A stretch of DNA of 27,179 bases from contig JBBQUP010000047.1 of assembly GCA_038212305.1 (NCBI GenBank), positions 1 to 27,179 on the forward strand, in the 5' to 3' direction. This stretch comes from JBBQUP01 sp038212305. Lineage in GTDB: Bacteria; Bacteroidota; Bacteroidia; Bacteroidales; Marinilabiliaceae. A model generated the notes under the pieces. The model saw only the letters and a program-made list of their open reading frames with translations. It searched no databases and was not told where the DNA came from. This document shows, in pieces, positions 7,586 to 16,232 of the stretch. Position numbers and translations under genes: made by a program. Numbering within the stretch: the stretch's first letter is position 1; every line of letters starts with the position of its first letter.

Positions 7586-9034
7586 ATGACTGAAGATCAA
7601 AATACCATATTGAATGAGGTGACAGGCAATGAGTACAAGTATGGATTCGTTACTGATATTGAGAGTGATTCGATTCCCAAAGGTTTGAGCGAAGAGGTTG
7701 TACGTATCATATCTGCCAAAAAAAATGAGCCTGAGTTTATGCTCGAATATCGTCTTGTGGCTTATCGTCACTGGTTAACCCTGAAACAGCCTGAATGGGC
7801 TCATATTAAAATGCCGAAAATCGATTTCCAAGACATTATATACTATTCAGCGCCTCGTACTAAGCCAAAATACGATAGCATCGACGAGGTAGATCCTGAG
7901 CTGATTGATACTTTTAATAAACTGGGAATTCCGTTGAATGAGCAGATGGCACTTGCCGGAGTAGCGGTTGATGCGGTTATGGACAGTGTATCGGTGAAAA
8001 CCACATTCAGAGAGACTTTAGCTGAGAAGGGCATTATTTTTTGTTCGATTAGCGATGCGATTAAGGAATTTCCTGATTTGATAAAAAAATATTTAGGTTC
8101 GGTAGTTCCACATCAGGATAACTATTATGCAGCACTTAATTCGGCCGTGTTTAGCGATGGATCGTTTGTTTACATTCCCAAAGGCGTGCGTTGCCCCATG
8201 GAGTTAAGTACCTATTTTCGGATTAATGCCATTAATACCGGGCAGTTCGAGCGCACTTTAATTGTGGCCGACGATGATAGCTATGTGAGCTATTTAGAGG
8301 GTTGTACAGCTCCCATGCGCGATGAGAATCAGTTACATGCGGCAATTGTTGAGATTGTGATTAACGAACGCGCTGAGGTGAAATATTCTACCGTTCAAAA
8401 CTGGTATCCTGGTGATAAAAATGGGAAAGGTGGTATTTATAATTTTGTAACCAAACGCGCCATTTGCAAGGGTGATTACTCAAAAGTATCATGGACACAG
8501 GTGGAAACCGGTTCGGCCATTACTTGGAAATATCCTAGTTGTATTTTAATGGGCGACCATTCGGTGGGTGAGTTTTATTCGGTGGCCGTGACTAATAATT
8601 ATCAACAAGCCGATACGGGAACCAAGATGATTCATCTAGGTAAAAATACCCGAAGCTTAATTGTATCGAAAGGAGTCTCAGCAGGCAAAAGTCATAACAG
8701 TTATCGCGGATTGGTAAAGGTGTCGAAACGGGCTGATAATGCGCGAAATTTCTCGCAATGCGATTCGCTGTTGTTGAGCGATAAATGTGGTGCGCACACA
8801 TTTCCATACCTCGAAATAAGTAACAACTCGGCGGTGGTTGAGCACGAAGCGACTACCAGTAAAATTGGCGAAGATCAAATATTTTACTGCAACCAACGAG
8901 GTATTTCAACCGAAGATGCGGTCGGATTAATTGTGAACGGTTACGTTAAAGAGGTGCTAAATCAATTGCCGATGGAATTTGCCGTTGAAGCTCAGAAACT
9001 GCTCCAAATTAGTTTGGAAGGTAGTGTGGGGTAA
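7586..9034 (+). CDS. sufB: Fe-S cluster assembly scaffold protein SufB
   Basis: At 482 residues it is full length. The N-terminus has YKYGFVTDIESDSIPKGLSE, and the beta-helix core carries FSDGSFVYIPKGVRCPMELS, YLEGCTAPM, and CDSLLLSDKCGAHTFP followed by VEHEATTSKIGEDQIFY. That last region includes the conserved cysteine and His-Glu pair that in E. coli SufB take part in cluster assembly on the SufB-SufD interface. SufB is the scaffold of the SufBC2D complex, receiving persulfide sulfur from SufE. It is the first gene of the operon and is preceded by the operator and -7 box described above. Start choice is supported by the typical N-terminus. Confidence 0.98.
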   Translation: MTEDQNTILNEVTGNEYKYGFVTDIESDSIPKGLSEEVVRIISAKKNEPEFMLEYRLVAYRHWLTLKQPEWAHIKMPKIDFQDIIYYSAPRTKPKYDSIDEVDPELIDTFNKLGIPLNEQMALAGVAVDAVMDSVSVKTTFRETLAEKGIIFCSISDAIKEFPDLIKKYLGSVVPHQDNYYAALNSAVFSDGSFVYIPKGVRCPMELSTYFRINAINTGQFERTLIVADDDSYVSYLEGCTAPMRDENQLHAAIVEIVINERAEVKYSTVQNWYPGDKNGKGGIYNFVTKRAICKGDYSKVSWTQVETGSAITWKYPSCILMGDHSVGEFYSVAVTNNYQQADTGTKMIHLGKNTRSLIVSKGVSAGKSHNSYRGLVKVSKRADNARNFSQCDSLLLSDKCGAHTFPYLEISNNSAVVEHEATTSKIGEDQIFYCNQRGISTEDAVGLIVNGYVKEVLNQLPMEFAVEAQKLLQISLEGSVG

Positions 9035-9110
9035 GAGGAGATAGGAAGAGGGGAAGATAGAAAGATTAAAAGAACAATAGGATTTATAAACAGACAATAG
9101 TTATTAATAT

Positions 9111-9863
9111 ATGTTAGAGATTAAAAACCTTCATGCAAAAATCGACAATAAAGAGATTTTGCGTGGTATAAATTTGGTTGTTAAGCCAGGTGAAGTACAT
9201 GCTGTTATGGGGCCAAATGGTTCAGGGAAAAGTACTTTAGCCTCCGTTTTGGCTGGCAATGAGACTTTTGAAGTGTCAGAAGGTTCGGTCTCTTTTTTAG
9301 GTAAAAATTTGTTAGAGATGTCGCCAGAGAATCGTAGTCGCGAAGGCCTGTTTTTGAGCTTCCAGTATCCGATTGAGATTCCAGGTGTGAGCATGGTTAA
9401 TTTTATGCGTACCGCCTTGAACGAACATCGCAAATACAAAGGAATGCCGCCAATTAGTGCCAGTGACTTTTTAAAGCTAATGCGTGATAAAAAGCAGTTG
9501 GTTGAAATTGATTCGAATCTTACCAATCGCTCGGTGAACGAAGGTTTTTCGGGTGGCGAGAAAAAGAAAAACGAGATTTTTCAAATGGCTATGCTTGAGC
9601 CTAAATTGGCCATCTTAGATGAAACCGATTCGGGACTTGATATTGATGCGCTTCGCATTGTGGCAAATGGCGTGAATAAACTAAAATCTCCAACATCATC
9701 AACCATTGTTATTACGCATTACCAACGTTTGTTGGATTACATTGTTCCCGATTTTGTGCATGTTTTGTACAAAGGACGAATTGTGAAATCGGCTGGGAAA
9801 GAATTGGCGCTCGAGTTAGAGGAGCGCGGTTACGATTGGATAAAACAAGAGTTTGAAGACTAA
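9111..9863 (+). CDS. sufC: Fe-S assembly ATPase SufC
   Basis: A 250-residue ABC-type ATPase without membrane domain. It shows Walker A GPNGSGKST (34-42), Q-loop Gln at 85 (FQYPIEIPGVS), the SufC-specific signature SGGEKKKNE (147-155), Walker B LAILDETDSGLD (166-177) and the H-loop in ITHYQRLL. SufC dimerises inside SufBC2D, and ATP hydrolysis drives the conformational change needed for cluster assembly. It follows sufB by 76 bp; that gap is purine-rich (repeated GA and GGA) and shows no terminator. Confidence 0.98.
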   Translation: MLEIKNLHAKIDNKEILRGINLVVKPGEVHAVMGPNGSGKSTLASVLAGNETFEVSEGSVSFLGKNLLEMSPENRSREGLFLSFQYPIEIPGVSMVNFMRTALNEHRKYKGMPPISASDFLKLMRDKKQLVEIDSNLTNRSVNEGFSGGEKKKNEIFQMAMLEPKLAILDETDSGLDIDALRIVANGVNKLKSPTSSTIVITHYQRLLDYIVPDFVHVLYKGRIVKSAGKELALELEERGYDWIKQEFED

Positions 9864-9947
9864 GCGTTTTTTATTGATCGTCCCCAAATGCACCATTATT
9901 TAATCTCGTTTTAACCAACTAGATAACTTATTAAAACATTAGCTCTT

Positions 9948-11336
9948 ATGCAATTAACAGGGCAAGTAAATACATTAACCTATTCATTGATTTCAGTTTT
10001 TCAGCTCAATAAAAAGTTGATTGATAAGGAAAGTCATACCAAGGTGAATCAGGCACGCGCCAAAGCCATTGAGGTTTTTCAAGAATTAGGCGTTCCCAAT
10101 AGTAGGGTTGAGGATTACAAATACACCAATCTTCAGCCTAGTTTCTCAGGTGAGTATAACCGAGTTTTGAGCAATCCCAAAGATGCAAATGGGCTGTTGG
10201 CGGAGTTTCAATGCGAAGTGCCGGAGTTATCAACCAGTCAGGTATATTGTGTTAACGGATGGTATTCGCAAGCCAAAGCGTTGGAGAATCTTCCTAAGTC
10301 CGTTTTTATTGGCGGTTTTAAGGAGTTTGCAATTAAATTTCCTCATTTAGTTGATCAATATTATAACGAAGCAGCTCCCAAAGATAAAGAAGGGATGGTT
10401 GCATTAAATACAGCCTTTGCGCAAGATGGTTTTGCCATTTATGTGCCTAAAGGTGTGGTGGTTGAAGAACCTATTCAGGTGGTTAACATCATTACCAGTG
10501 AAAGCGATTTGGCTGTTAATCAGCGAAATTTAATTATCATCGAAGACAATGCTCAGGCTAAAGTAATGGTTTGTGATCATACGTTAGCTCCCTATAAGTT
10601 TTTGATTAACAGTGTGTCGGAGGTTTTTGTTGGTGAGAATAGCGTTTTTGATATATACAATCTTCAAAGTCAACATAACCTCACAACGCAAGTGGCTGGT
10701 ACTTATATCCGTCAGCGCAAGCACAGCAATGTAATGACTAACATGCTGACGTTACATGCCGGAATGGCTCGAAATAACATTTATGTTTCGATGGATGACG
10801 AGCATTGCGAAACTCATTTGAACGGTTTGTTTTTGGCCGATAAAAATCAGCACGTCGATAATTTTACTTTTATCGATCATTCAAAACCCAATTGTTACAG
10901 CAATGAGCTTTTTAAAGGCGTGATGGACGATTTTTCGACAGGCGTTTTTACCGGAAAAATTATGGTTCGACCTGATGCTCAGAAAACGAATGCCTTTCAA
11001 TCGAACAACAATTTGTTGTTAACCAACAATGCCAAAATAAATACCAAACCACAACTCGAAATTTATGCCGATGATGTGAAGTGTTCGCATGGAGCAACCA
11101 TTGGTCAGCTCGATCAGAATGCCATGTTTTACTTACGCTCCAGAGGTTTGGGCGTAGAGGAAGCTCGCATTTTATTGATGTATGCTTTTACTTACGAGGT
11201 AGTTGAGAGAATTCGCGTTGAACCTTTGAAAGAACAAATTAAAGGATTGGTCGAGAAACGTTTTCGTGGCGAACTCGATAAATGCGAATCGTGCGTGGTT
11301 TGTGGCAATATGGGCACCAAAGTTTCATGTTTATAA
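9948..11336 (+). CDS. sufD: Fe-S cluster assembly protein SufD
   Basis: A 462-residue paralogue of SufB. The N-terminal helical part has SRVEDYKYTNLQ, the SufD-typical motif, followed by the beta-helix (AFAQDGFAIYVPKGVVVEEPIQV) and the C-terminal KTNAFQSNNNLLLTNNAKINTKPQLEIYADDVKCSHGATIGQLD with the conserved CSHGAT histidine region. SufD pairs with SufB and supplies interface residues. The last 16 residues contain four cysteines (CESCVVCG, then a final C before the last residue), an unusual Cys-rich tail whose role is unknown. It is placed between sufC and sufS, 15 bp before the latter. Confidence 0.97.
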   Translation: MQLTGQVNTLTYSLISVFQLNKKLIDKESHTKVNQARAKAIEVFQELGVPNSRVEDYKYTNLQPSFSGEYNRVLSNPKDANGLLAEFQCEVPELSTSQVYCVNGWYSQAKALENLPKSVFIGGFKEFAIKFPHLVDQYYNEAAPKDKEGMVALNTAFAQDGFAIYVPKGVVVEEPIQVVNIITSESDLAVNQRNLIIIEDNAQAKVMVCDHTLAPYKFLINSVSEVFVGENSVFDIYNLQSQHNLTTQVAGTYIRQRKHSNVMTNMLTLHAGMARNNIYVSMDDEHCETHLNGLFLADKNQHVDNFTFIDHSKPNCYSNELFKGVMDDFSTGVFTGKIMVRPDAQKTNAFQSNNNLLLTNNAKINTKPQLEIYADDVKCSHGATIGQLDQNAMFYLRSRGLGVEEARILLMYAFTYEVVERIRVEPLKEQIKGLVEKRFRGELDKCESCVVCGNMGTKVSCL

Positions 11337-11351
11337 TAATTAAAAGGCCTT

Positions 11352-12572
11352 ATGGGATTTGATGTCCTTAAAATTCGTAACGATTTTCCAATCCTTCATC
11401 AGGAGATATATAAAAAGCCACTGGCTTATTTCGACAATGCGGCTACCACTCAAAAGCCTATTCAAGTTATTGATGCTGAGAGTAATGTGTATAAAACTAT
11501 CAATTCGAATATTCACCGAGGTGTTCATTATTTGAGTAATAAATGTACTCAAGCTTACGAAGATGCGCGCAAAACGGTGGCAGCATTTATTAAAGCATCT
11601 AACGATTACGAAGTAATCTTTACACGAGGTACTACTGAGTCAATTAATTTGGTGGCTCAATCGTTTGGTCAAACTTTTTTGTCTGAGGGCGATGAGATAA
11701 TTGTTTCGCAAATGGAGCATCACTCCAATATTGTACCGTGGCAAATGCTCGAAATGACTCGCAAAATTAAATTGCGCGTTATACCCATTACCGATTCGGG
11801 GGAATTGCGCATGGATGAATACAAGAAACTCTTCAATGCAAAAACCAAAATGGTGTCGGTGGCTCATGTGAGCAATGCCTTGGGAACCGTAAATCCCATT
11901 GTTGAGTTAATCAATATCGCTCATCAACACAATGTGCCAATTATGCTCGATGGAGCACAGTCGATACAGCATATCCCTGTTGATGTTCAAGCATTGGATG
12001 TTGACTTTTACGCTTTTTCGGGTCACAAAATATATGCGCCCACCGGAATTGGTGTTTTGTATGGCAAAGAAAAGTGGTTAAATCAAATGTTTCCGTATCA
12101 AGGAGGTGGCGAGATGATTCAAACTGTTAGCTTTGAGAAAACCACATTTAACGAGCTTCCTTATAAGTTCGAAGCGGGTACTCCCAATTTTGCTGGAACC
12201 ATTGCCTTGGCTGCGGCAATTGATTATGTGAATTCCATTGGGTTAGATGTAATTGCAAAATATGAAACCGAGTTATTGAATTATGCCACCGAAACCTTGA
12301 TGTCAATTCCCGGTATGCGCCCTATAGGAACAGCACCTGAAAAAGCTGGTGTTTTTTCGTTTTTGGTTGGTAATATTCATCCCTACGATATGGGCATGAT
12401 GCTCGATAAATTTGGATTAGCAGTTCGTACAGGACATCATTGCGCACAGCCGCTCATGACACGTTTCGATATTCCTGGTACAGTTAGAGCATCGTTCGCA
12501 TTTTACAATACCTTCGAAGAAATTGATCGATTAAAAGATGGCATCATAAAAGTGAAGCAAATGTTTGCCTAA
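11352..12572 (+). CDS. sufS: Cysteine desulfurase SufS
   Basis: A 406-residue group II desulfurase of fold-type I PLP enzymes. Visible features: N-terminal YFDNAATTQKP, MEHHSNIVPW (His 123 stacks on PLP in this family), the Asp-Gly-Ala-Gln motif at 200-203, the Schiff-base lysine in SGHK (K226), TGIGVLYGK, and the catalytic cysteine in RTGHHCAQP (C364) on the short loop typical of SufS. The enzyme takes sulfur from L-cysteine to form a persulfide that is passed to SufE. It begins 15 bp after sufD, so it is co-transcribed. Confidence 0.98.
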   Translation: MGFDVLKIRNDFPILHQEIYKKPLAYFDNAATTQKPIQVIDAESNVYKTINSNIHRGVHYLSNKCTQAYEDARKTVAAFIKASNDYEVIFTRGTTESINLVAQSFGQTFLSEGDEIIVSQMEHHSNIVPWQMLEMTRKIKLRVIPITDSGELRMDEYKKLFNAKTKMVSVAHVSNALGTVNPIVELINIAHQHNVPIMLDGAQSIQHIPVDVQALDVDFYAFSGHKIYAPTGIGVLYGKEKWLNQMFPYQGGGEMIQTVSFEKTTFNELPYKFEAGTPNFAGTIALAAAIDYVNSIGLDVIAKYETELLNYATETLMSIPGMRPIGTAPEKAGVFSFLVGNIHPYDMGMMLDKFGLAVRTGHHCAQPLMTRFDIPGTVRASFAFYNTFEEIDRLKDGIIKVKQMFA

Positions 12573-12707
12573 CCTCAATAATTTTTAAATCTTTGTCGCC
12601 TTATTGAATTGTTAGTACTTCATAGGGAATAATGTCGTGTTAATCCTCGCTAATAGATTCATTAACAGTAGAAACAAAAACAATAAATAGGTCTTAGACC
12701 TTAATTT

Positions 12708-13130
12708 ATGGAAATAAATCAAATACAGGACGAAGTTGTTGCAGAATTTGCCGGCTTTGACGATTGGATGGACAAATACTCTTATCTAATTGAATTAGGC
12801 AATGATTTAGATGATTTTGATGAGGTTAATCGTACACCGCAGCACATTATCGAAGGATGCCAATCGCGCGTGTGGTTAAATGCCGAGTTAAAAGATGGGA
12901 AAATAATTTACACTGCCGATAGCGATGCCATTATCGTAAAAGGAATTGTGGCCTTGTTAGTTAGGGTATGGTCGGGGCATACGCCACAAAGCATTATCGA
13001 TAGCGAGCCTTATTTTATTGAACAAATCGGTCTGAAAGAACACTTATCGCCCACACGTTCTAATGGCTTGGTATCTATGGTTAAACAGATGAAATTATAT
13101 GCCATTGCACTTCAAACAACAATAAAATAA
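12708..13130 (+). CDS. sufE: Sulfur acceptor protein SufE
   Basis: A 140-residue SufE. The acceptor cysteine lies in IIEGCQSRVW (C51), the family hallmark; other features are DDWMDKYSYLIELG near the N-terminus, SDAIIVKGIVALL in the centre, and the C-terminal SPTRSNGLVSMVKQMKLYA. SufE accepts persulfide from SufS and stimulates it, then transfers sulfur to SufB. The 135-bp gap before it holds no clear promoter or terminator, so it is probably still part of the suf transcript. Confidence 0.97.
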   Translation: MEINQIQDEVVAEFAGFDDWMDKYSYLIELGNDLDDFDEVNRTPQHIIEGCQSRVWLNAELKDGKIIYTADSDAIIVKGIVALLVRVWSGHTPQSIIDSEPYFIEQIGLKEHLSPTRSNGLVSMVKQMKLYAIALQTTIK

Positions 13131-13323
13131 ACCATTTTGGTTTGATATTGTTCTTTATTTAATAGATCGTTAGATTTTAGATAATAGAAATGAGACTTAT
13201 TCGCAAGGCGCAACATATCAAATGCTTAACAATCTTGAAATTGAAATATTAATCGGTTGATTATTAGTGTAAAACAAAAAATTAACGAACGATTTTTGTT
13301 TATTTAATATTGAAATTAAAAAT

Positions 13324-13641
13324 ATGGCATCAGAATTTTTAAAAACAGAGCAGCTGATTGTGGATGTGTTAAAAACCATTTTCGATCCTGAAATTCCTGT
13401 GAATATATACGATTTAGGGCTTATTTACGAAGTGGCAGTTGACGAAAATGGCAAGGCACGAGTTGTAATGACGCTAACATCGCCTAACTGTCCTGTGGCC
13501 GAATCGATGCCTGAAGAGGTTTACGATAAAGTAAAAGAAGTAGAAGGTGTTACCGAGTGTGAGCTGAATTTAACCTTCGACCCGCCTTGGACTAAAGATA
13601 TGCTTTCGGAAGAGGCTTTGCTTGAACTAGGATTTTTGTAA
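13324..13641 (+). CDS. sufT: SufT-like DUF59 (MIP18 family) Fe-S maturation protein
   Basis: A 105-residue single DUF59 domain. Hallmarks: DPEIPVNIYDLGLIY (21-35), VVMTLTSPNCPVAESMP (47-63) with the conserved Cys of the TSPNCP motif, and LTFDPPWTKDMLSEEA near the end. Proteins of this family associated with suf operons act in Fe-S protein maturation; the eukaryotic MIP18 homologue works in cytosolic Fe-S targeting. The gene is last in the suf run, after a 193-bp gap, and is closed by a strong hairpin 15 bp downstream of its stop. The symbol rests on family and context. Confidence 0.9.
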   Translation: MASEFLKTEQLIVDVLKTIFDPEIPVNIYDLGLIYEVAVDENGKARVVMTLTSPNCPVAESMPEEVYDKVKEVEGVTECELNLTFDPPWTKDMLSEEALLELGFL

Positions 13642-13656
13642 GTCAATTAAAAAATA

Positions 13657-13700
13657 ATAACAACACCCTTTGTTTCGTTGTAAATAAAGGGTGTTGTTAT
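13657..13700. terminator. Strong hairpin terminator at the end of suf
   Basis: Positions 13657-13671 and 13686-13700 are perfect reverse complements over 15 bases (ATAACAACACCCTTT), with a 14-nt loop. The plus-strand flank is AT-rich (AATATTTAAT) without a long T run. On the minus strand the hairpin is followed by TATTATTTTTTAATT, so it may work in both directions. Confidence 0.75.
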
Positions 13701-13712
13701 AATATTTAATCG

Positions 13713-13953
13713 TCATTTCCATGCCTTTACTCTTTTTTTCAAATCTTCATGCATATAACACGTCCATTTTCAAAATCATCAACAGACTTATCTGTCATAT
13801 CATGAAAGCTTTTTAAGGACATCGGTTTAAATTCTTTCTCAGCATAAGCTTTTTTTCACATCGAATCAATGATTCAAGTTTGTCAATAATGCTCTCGTCA
13901 GAAATCCGAATGAATTCTTCAATTAATAACAATTTTCAAGCTTGAATATCCAT
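13713..13953 (-). pseudogene. Remnant of an antitoxin-like gene
   Basis: Reading the minus strand from ATG 13953 across frames gives MDIQA, a TGA, then KLLLIEEFIRISDESIIDKL and ESLI. After a frame change near the A7 run (about 13855) it reads AYAEKEFKPMSLKSFHDMTD and DFENGRVICM. After another change it ends HEDLKKRVKAWK and TGA at 13713. The composite of about 80 residues resembles the small Bacteroidota antitoxin/addiction-module proteins that start MDIQAEKL..LIE and end ..GRV...E...R...W.., usually followed by a RelE-type toxin. Here an ATG overlaps the antitoxin's end (AAATGACG), but the reading frame runs straight into the suf hairpin, so no toxin remains. Family assignment is by pattern memory only. 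It occupies most of the 13701-14083 gap; the rest holds only the queG promoter candidate. Confidence 0.6.
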
Positions 13954-14020
13954 AATTACATCACTTTATACAACAATTCAAATATAACACCTTTGAAAGG
14001 AAATATTCAATTATTAAGTA

Positions 14021-14028
14021 TAGTTTTG
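14021..14028 (+). promoter_or_regulatory. Possible -7 box for queG
   Basis: TAGTTTTG is an exact TAnnTTTG match 55 bp upstream of the queG ATG. The nearest TTTG (13992-13995) is 25 bp upstream, longer than the usual 19-21, so this is a moderate call. Confidence 0.4.
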
Positions 14029-14083
14029 CTTGTGCGCAATATGTTTATAGAAATCATTTTTTAATTTTTAAAACTAATTCTCC

Positions 14084-15049
14084 ATGAAAATCAACTCTTC
14101 CGAAGCATGTTCTCAAATAACCCAAAAAGGGCTTGAGCTTGGATTTTCGGCAGTTGGATTTTCGCAAATTTTTAAATTGGATGCCGATGGCGAGCAACTC
14201 ACCCATTGGCTGAAAAGCGGTCATCAGGCTGAGATGAGGTACATGGAAAATTATTTCGAAAAGCGCATTGATCCTGCCATTTTGGTTGAGAGTTCAAAAA
14301 CGGTAGTTTCAGTTCTATTTAATTATTATTCTGCTGATAAAAATTTAGATGAGAGCGCGCCAATCATTTCAAAATATGCTTATGGTAAGGATTATCATTT
14401 GGTTTTGAAGGATAAGCTCAACAAATTATTTGAGTTCATCAAATCCTCAGTCGATCCGTTAGTCGAGGGACGCGTTTTTGTTGATTCAGCACCTGTTTTA
14501 GAGCGAGCTTGGGCGCGCAATGCTGGTCTGGGGTGGATGGGGCGTAACTCGATGCTGATAAATCCAAAGCTGGGATCGTTCTTTTTTATTGGAGAGTTGA
14601 TTATTTCTACCGAACTAATTGCAGAATCCTCACCCATTAATAATTTATGTGGTGGATGCACCAAATGTGTGGATGCCTGCCCAACAAAAGCCATTGTTGG
14701 CGATGGAGTGATTGATTCGAATCGATGTATCTCCTATCTGACTATCGAAAATAAGGATTCTATACCTAATGAGTTTAAAGACAAAGTTCAAAATCGCGTT
14801 TTTGGATGCGATATTTGTCAGGATGTGTGTCCCTGGAATCGAAAATCAAGTCCAAACAGTGAGCCAGATTTTAAACCCAATTCATTGTTGCTTAAGTTAT
14901 CATTGGAGCAATGGCAGAATATGGATGAAGCTTTGTATCAAAAAACATTTAAGCAGTCGGCAGTTAAGCGCGCTAAGTTCTCCGGATTACGTCGCAATAT
15001 CGATTTTTTGTTGAATTCTTGCAATAACGAGCTCAAACTCAAGTCGTAA
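14084..15049 (+). CDS. queG: Epoxyqueuosine reductase QueG
   Basis: A 321-residue QueG. It has RYMENYFEKRIDP near residue 52, VDSAPVLERAWARNAGLGWMG (133-153) with the catalytic aspartate D134, and two 4Fe-4S ligand sets: CGGCTKCVDACP (C189, C192, C195, C199) with C215, and CDICQDVCPWN (C242, C245, C249), eight cysteines in all. The enzyme uses cobalamin and the clusters to reduce epoxyqueuosine to queuosine in the wobble position of GUN-decoding tRNAs. It reads downstream of the Fe-S assembly operon but is separated from it by the terminator and the antitoxin remnant, so it probably has its own promoter. Confidence 0.97.
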   Translation: MKINSSEACSQITQKGLELGFSAVGFSQIFKLDADGEQLTHWLKSGHQAEMRYMENYFEKRIDPAILVESSKTVVSVLFNYYSADKNLDESAPIISKYAYGKDYHLVLKDKLNKLFEFIKSSVDPLVEGRVFVDSAPVLERAWARNAGLGWMGRNSMLINPKLGSFFFIGELIISTELIAESSPINNLCGGCTKCVDACPTKAIVGDGVIDSNRCISYLTIENKDSIPNEFKDKVQNRVFGCDICQDVCPWNRKSSPNSEPDFKPNSLLLKLSLEQWQNMDEALYQKTFKQSAVKRAKFSGLRRNIDFLLNSCNNELKLKS

Positions 15050-15114
15050 AATCAGTTTATCGATATCACAAATAACCCCATTGTTTTAGTAAATTGTGCT
15101 CAAAATTCATTGGC

Positions 15115-16080
15115 ATGAAAACATTCCGAACCGACATTAAAATTCCCCAAAGTAATTGGCTCATAAAGCCTAATTCGATGCTGTTTCTAACGGGCTCTTG
15201 TTTTTCGGAATACATCGGTCAATATTTTTCAGATGCAAGGTTTAATATTGGCATTAACCCCATGGGGATTTTATTTAATCCCAAATCTATCGCCAATAGT
15301 TTAGATCGAATTGTTAATCGAATTGAGTTTGTTGACACTGATTTGGATTTTCACAATGGTTTGTATCATAGTTTTCATCATCATGGGAGGTTTTCATCGC
15401 CCAATAAAACCGAAATGTTAGAAGCTGTTAATTCCTCACTAATTTCAGCTCATGATCGTTTAAGAAATACAGATTATTTATTTATAACATTTGGTACAGC
15501 CTATGTTTATGAGCATATCGAAAAGGACATGGTGGTAGCCAATTGCCATAAGTTTCCATCATCCGATTTTAAACATTATCGATTATCCATCGAGGATATT
15601 GTTGCCGAATATACTTTATTAATCAAGCAGCTTCTCGAGATTAACTCAAACCTGAAAATCGCTTTCACGGTTAGTCCCGTTCGCCATTTAAAGGATGGAG
15701 CACATGAAAATCAGCTCAGTAAAGCAACGTTGTTACTTGCTATTGAGCGATTGACTCAAGATTTTGAGCAGGCTTTCTACTTTCCTGCCTTCGAGTTGGT
15801 TTTAGACGATTTGCGCGATTACCGATTTTACAACTCCGACATGGTTCATCCTAATTCGCTGGCGATTGATTATGTTTGGGAACATTTAAAAAATTTTATG
15901 TTTAGCAAGGATGCTTTTCAATTCGAAAAGGAGATGCTGAATTTTCATCGTCTGGTTAGTCATCGTGTACTTCATCTTGAAAGTGCCACCCATCAGTTGC
16001 ACATTGCCAAAATTAAAAACGAACAACAACGATTTGCTAAGATCTATCCATTTGTTGATTTTGATGAGGAAAAACCTTAA
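15115..16080 (+). CDS. GSCFA-domain protein (SGNH-hydrolase-like)
   Basis: A protein of about 321 residues, named for its GSCFA-type motif, here FLTGSCFSEYIG (24-35). The following block INPMGILFNPKSIANSL (47-63) and YHSFHHHGRFSSPNKTE (84-100) are also typical. The later motifs VSPVRHLKDGAHENQLSKA and YRFYNSDMVHPNSLAIDYVW supply the Asp-x-x-His pair expected of an SGNH-like esterase fold. The substrate is unknown. A TTG at 15094 in the same frame is a possible start, but the ATG at 15115 fits the family N-terminus (MKTFRTDIKIP). It follows queG by 65 bp, so they may be co-transcribed. No signal peptide is visible. Confidence 0.85.
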   Translation: MKTFRTDIKIPQSNWLIKPNSMLFLTGSCFSEYIGQYFSDARFNIGINPMGILFNPKSIANSLDRIVNRIEFVDTDLDFHNGLYHSFHHHGRFSSPNKTEMLEAVNSSLISAHDRLRNTDYLFITFGTAYVYEHIEKDMVVANCHKFPSSDFKHYRLSIEDIVAEYTLLIKQLLEINSNLKIAFTVSPVRHLKDGAHENQLSKATLLLAIERLTQDFEQAFYFPAFELVLDDLRDYRFYNSDMVHPNSLAIDYVWEHLKNFMFSKDAFQFEKEMLNFHRLVSHRVLHLESATHQLHIAKIKNEQQRFAKIYPFVDFDEEKP

Positions 16081-16094
16081 ATTTCGAATTGTTC

Positions 16095-16207
16095 TTTTAG
16101 TATCAAGATATTAATATGAAGATATGATTATCAATATTTTAGATTTTAGTATTCATGGTTTTATCTTTATATTTATCTGTTTTCTTGATACTTGAATCTG
16201 AATACTA
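16095..16207. repeat. Interleaved inverted repeats between GSCFA and SDR genes
   Basis: AGTATCAAGA (16099-16108) is the reverse complement of TCTTGATACT (16183-16192), and TAGTATTCA (16147-16155) is the reverse complement of TGAATACTA (16199-16207). The pairs interleave, and TTTTAGTAT occurs twice directly. The whole stretch is AT-rich and forms an imperfect long hairpin. It may be a degenerate intergenic repeat of the same general kind as those at 17736 and 22761, but I see no clear base-by-base homology to them. Confidence 0.45.
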
Positions 16208-16232
16208 ATTTTTAATCGTAATCCTTAAACAA

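Noticed and set aside
7466..7771. 101-codon minus-strand ORF overlapping the suf promoter and the sufB start
   Set aside because: Antisense shadow of sufB and its leader; no domain and no initiation signal.
9035..9110. Purine-rich gap between sufB and sufC as a regulatory RNA or promoter
   Set aside because: Low-complexity GA-rich DNA without a -7 box match or stable hairpin; best treated as operon-internal spacer.
13681..13717. Possible RelE-type toxin start overlapping the antitoxin remnant
   Set aside because: Only a few codons follow before the frame enters the suf terminator hairpin; no toxin motif is present.
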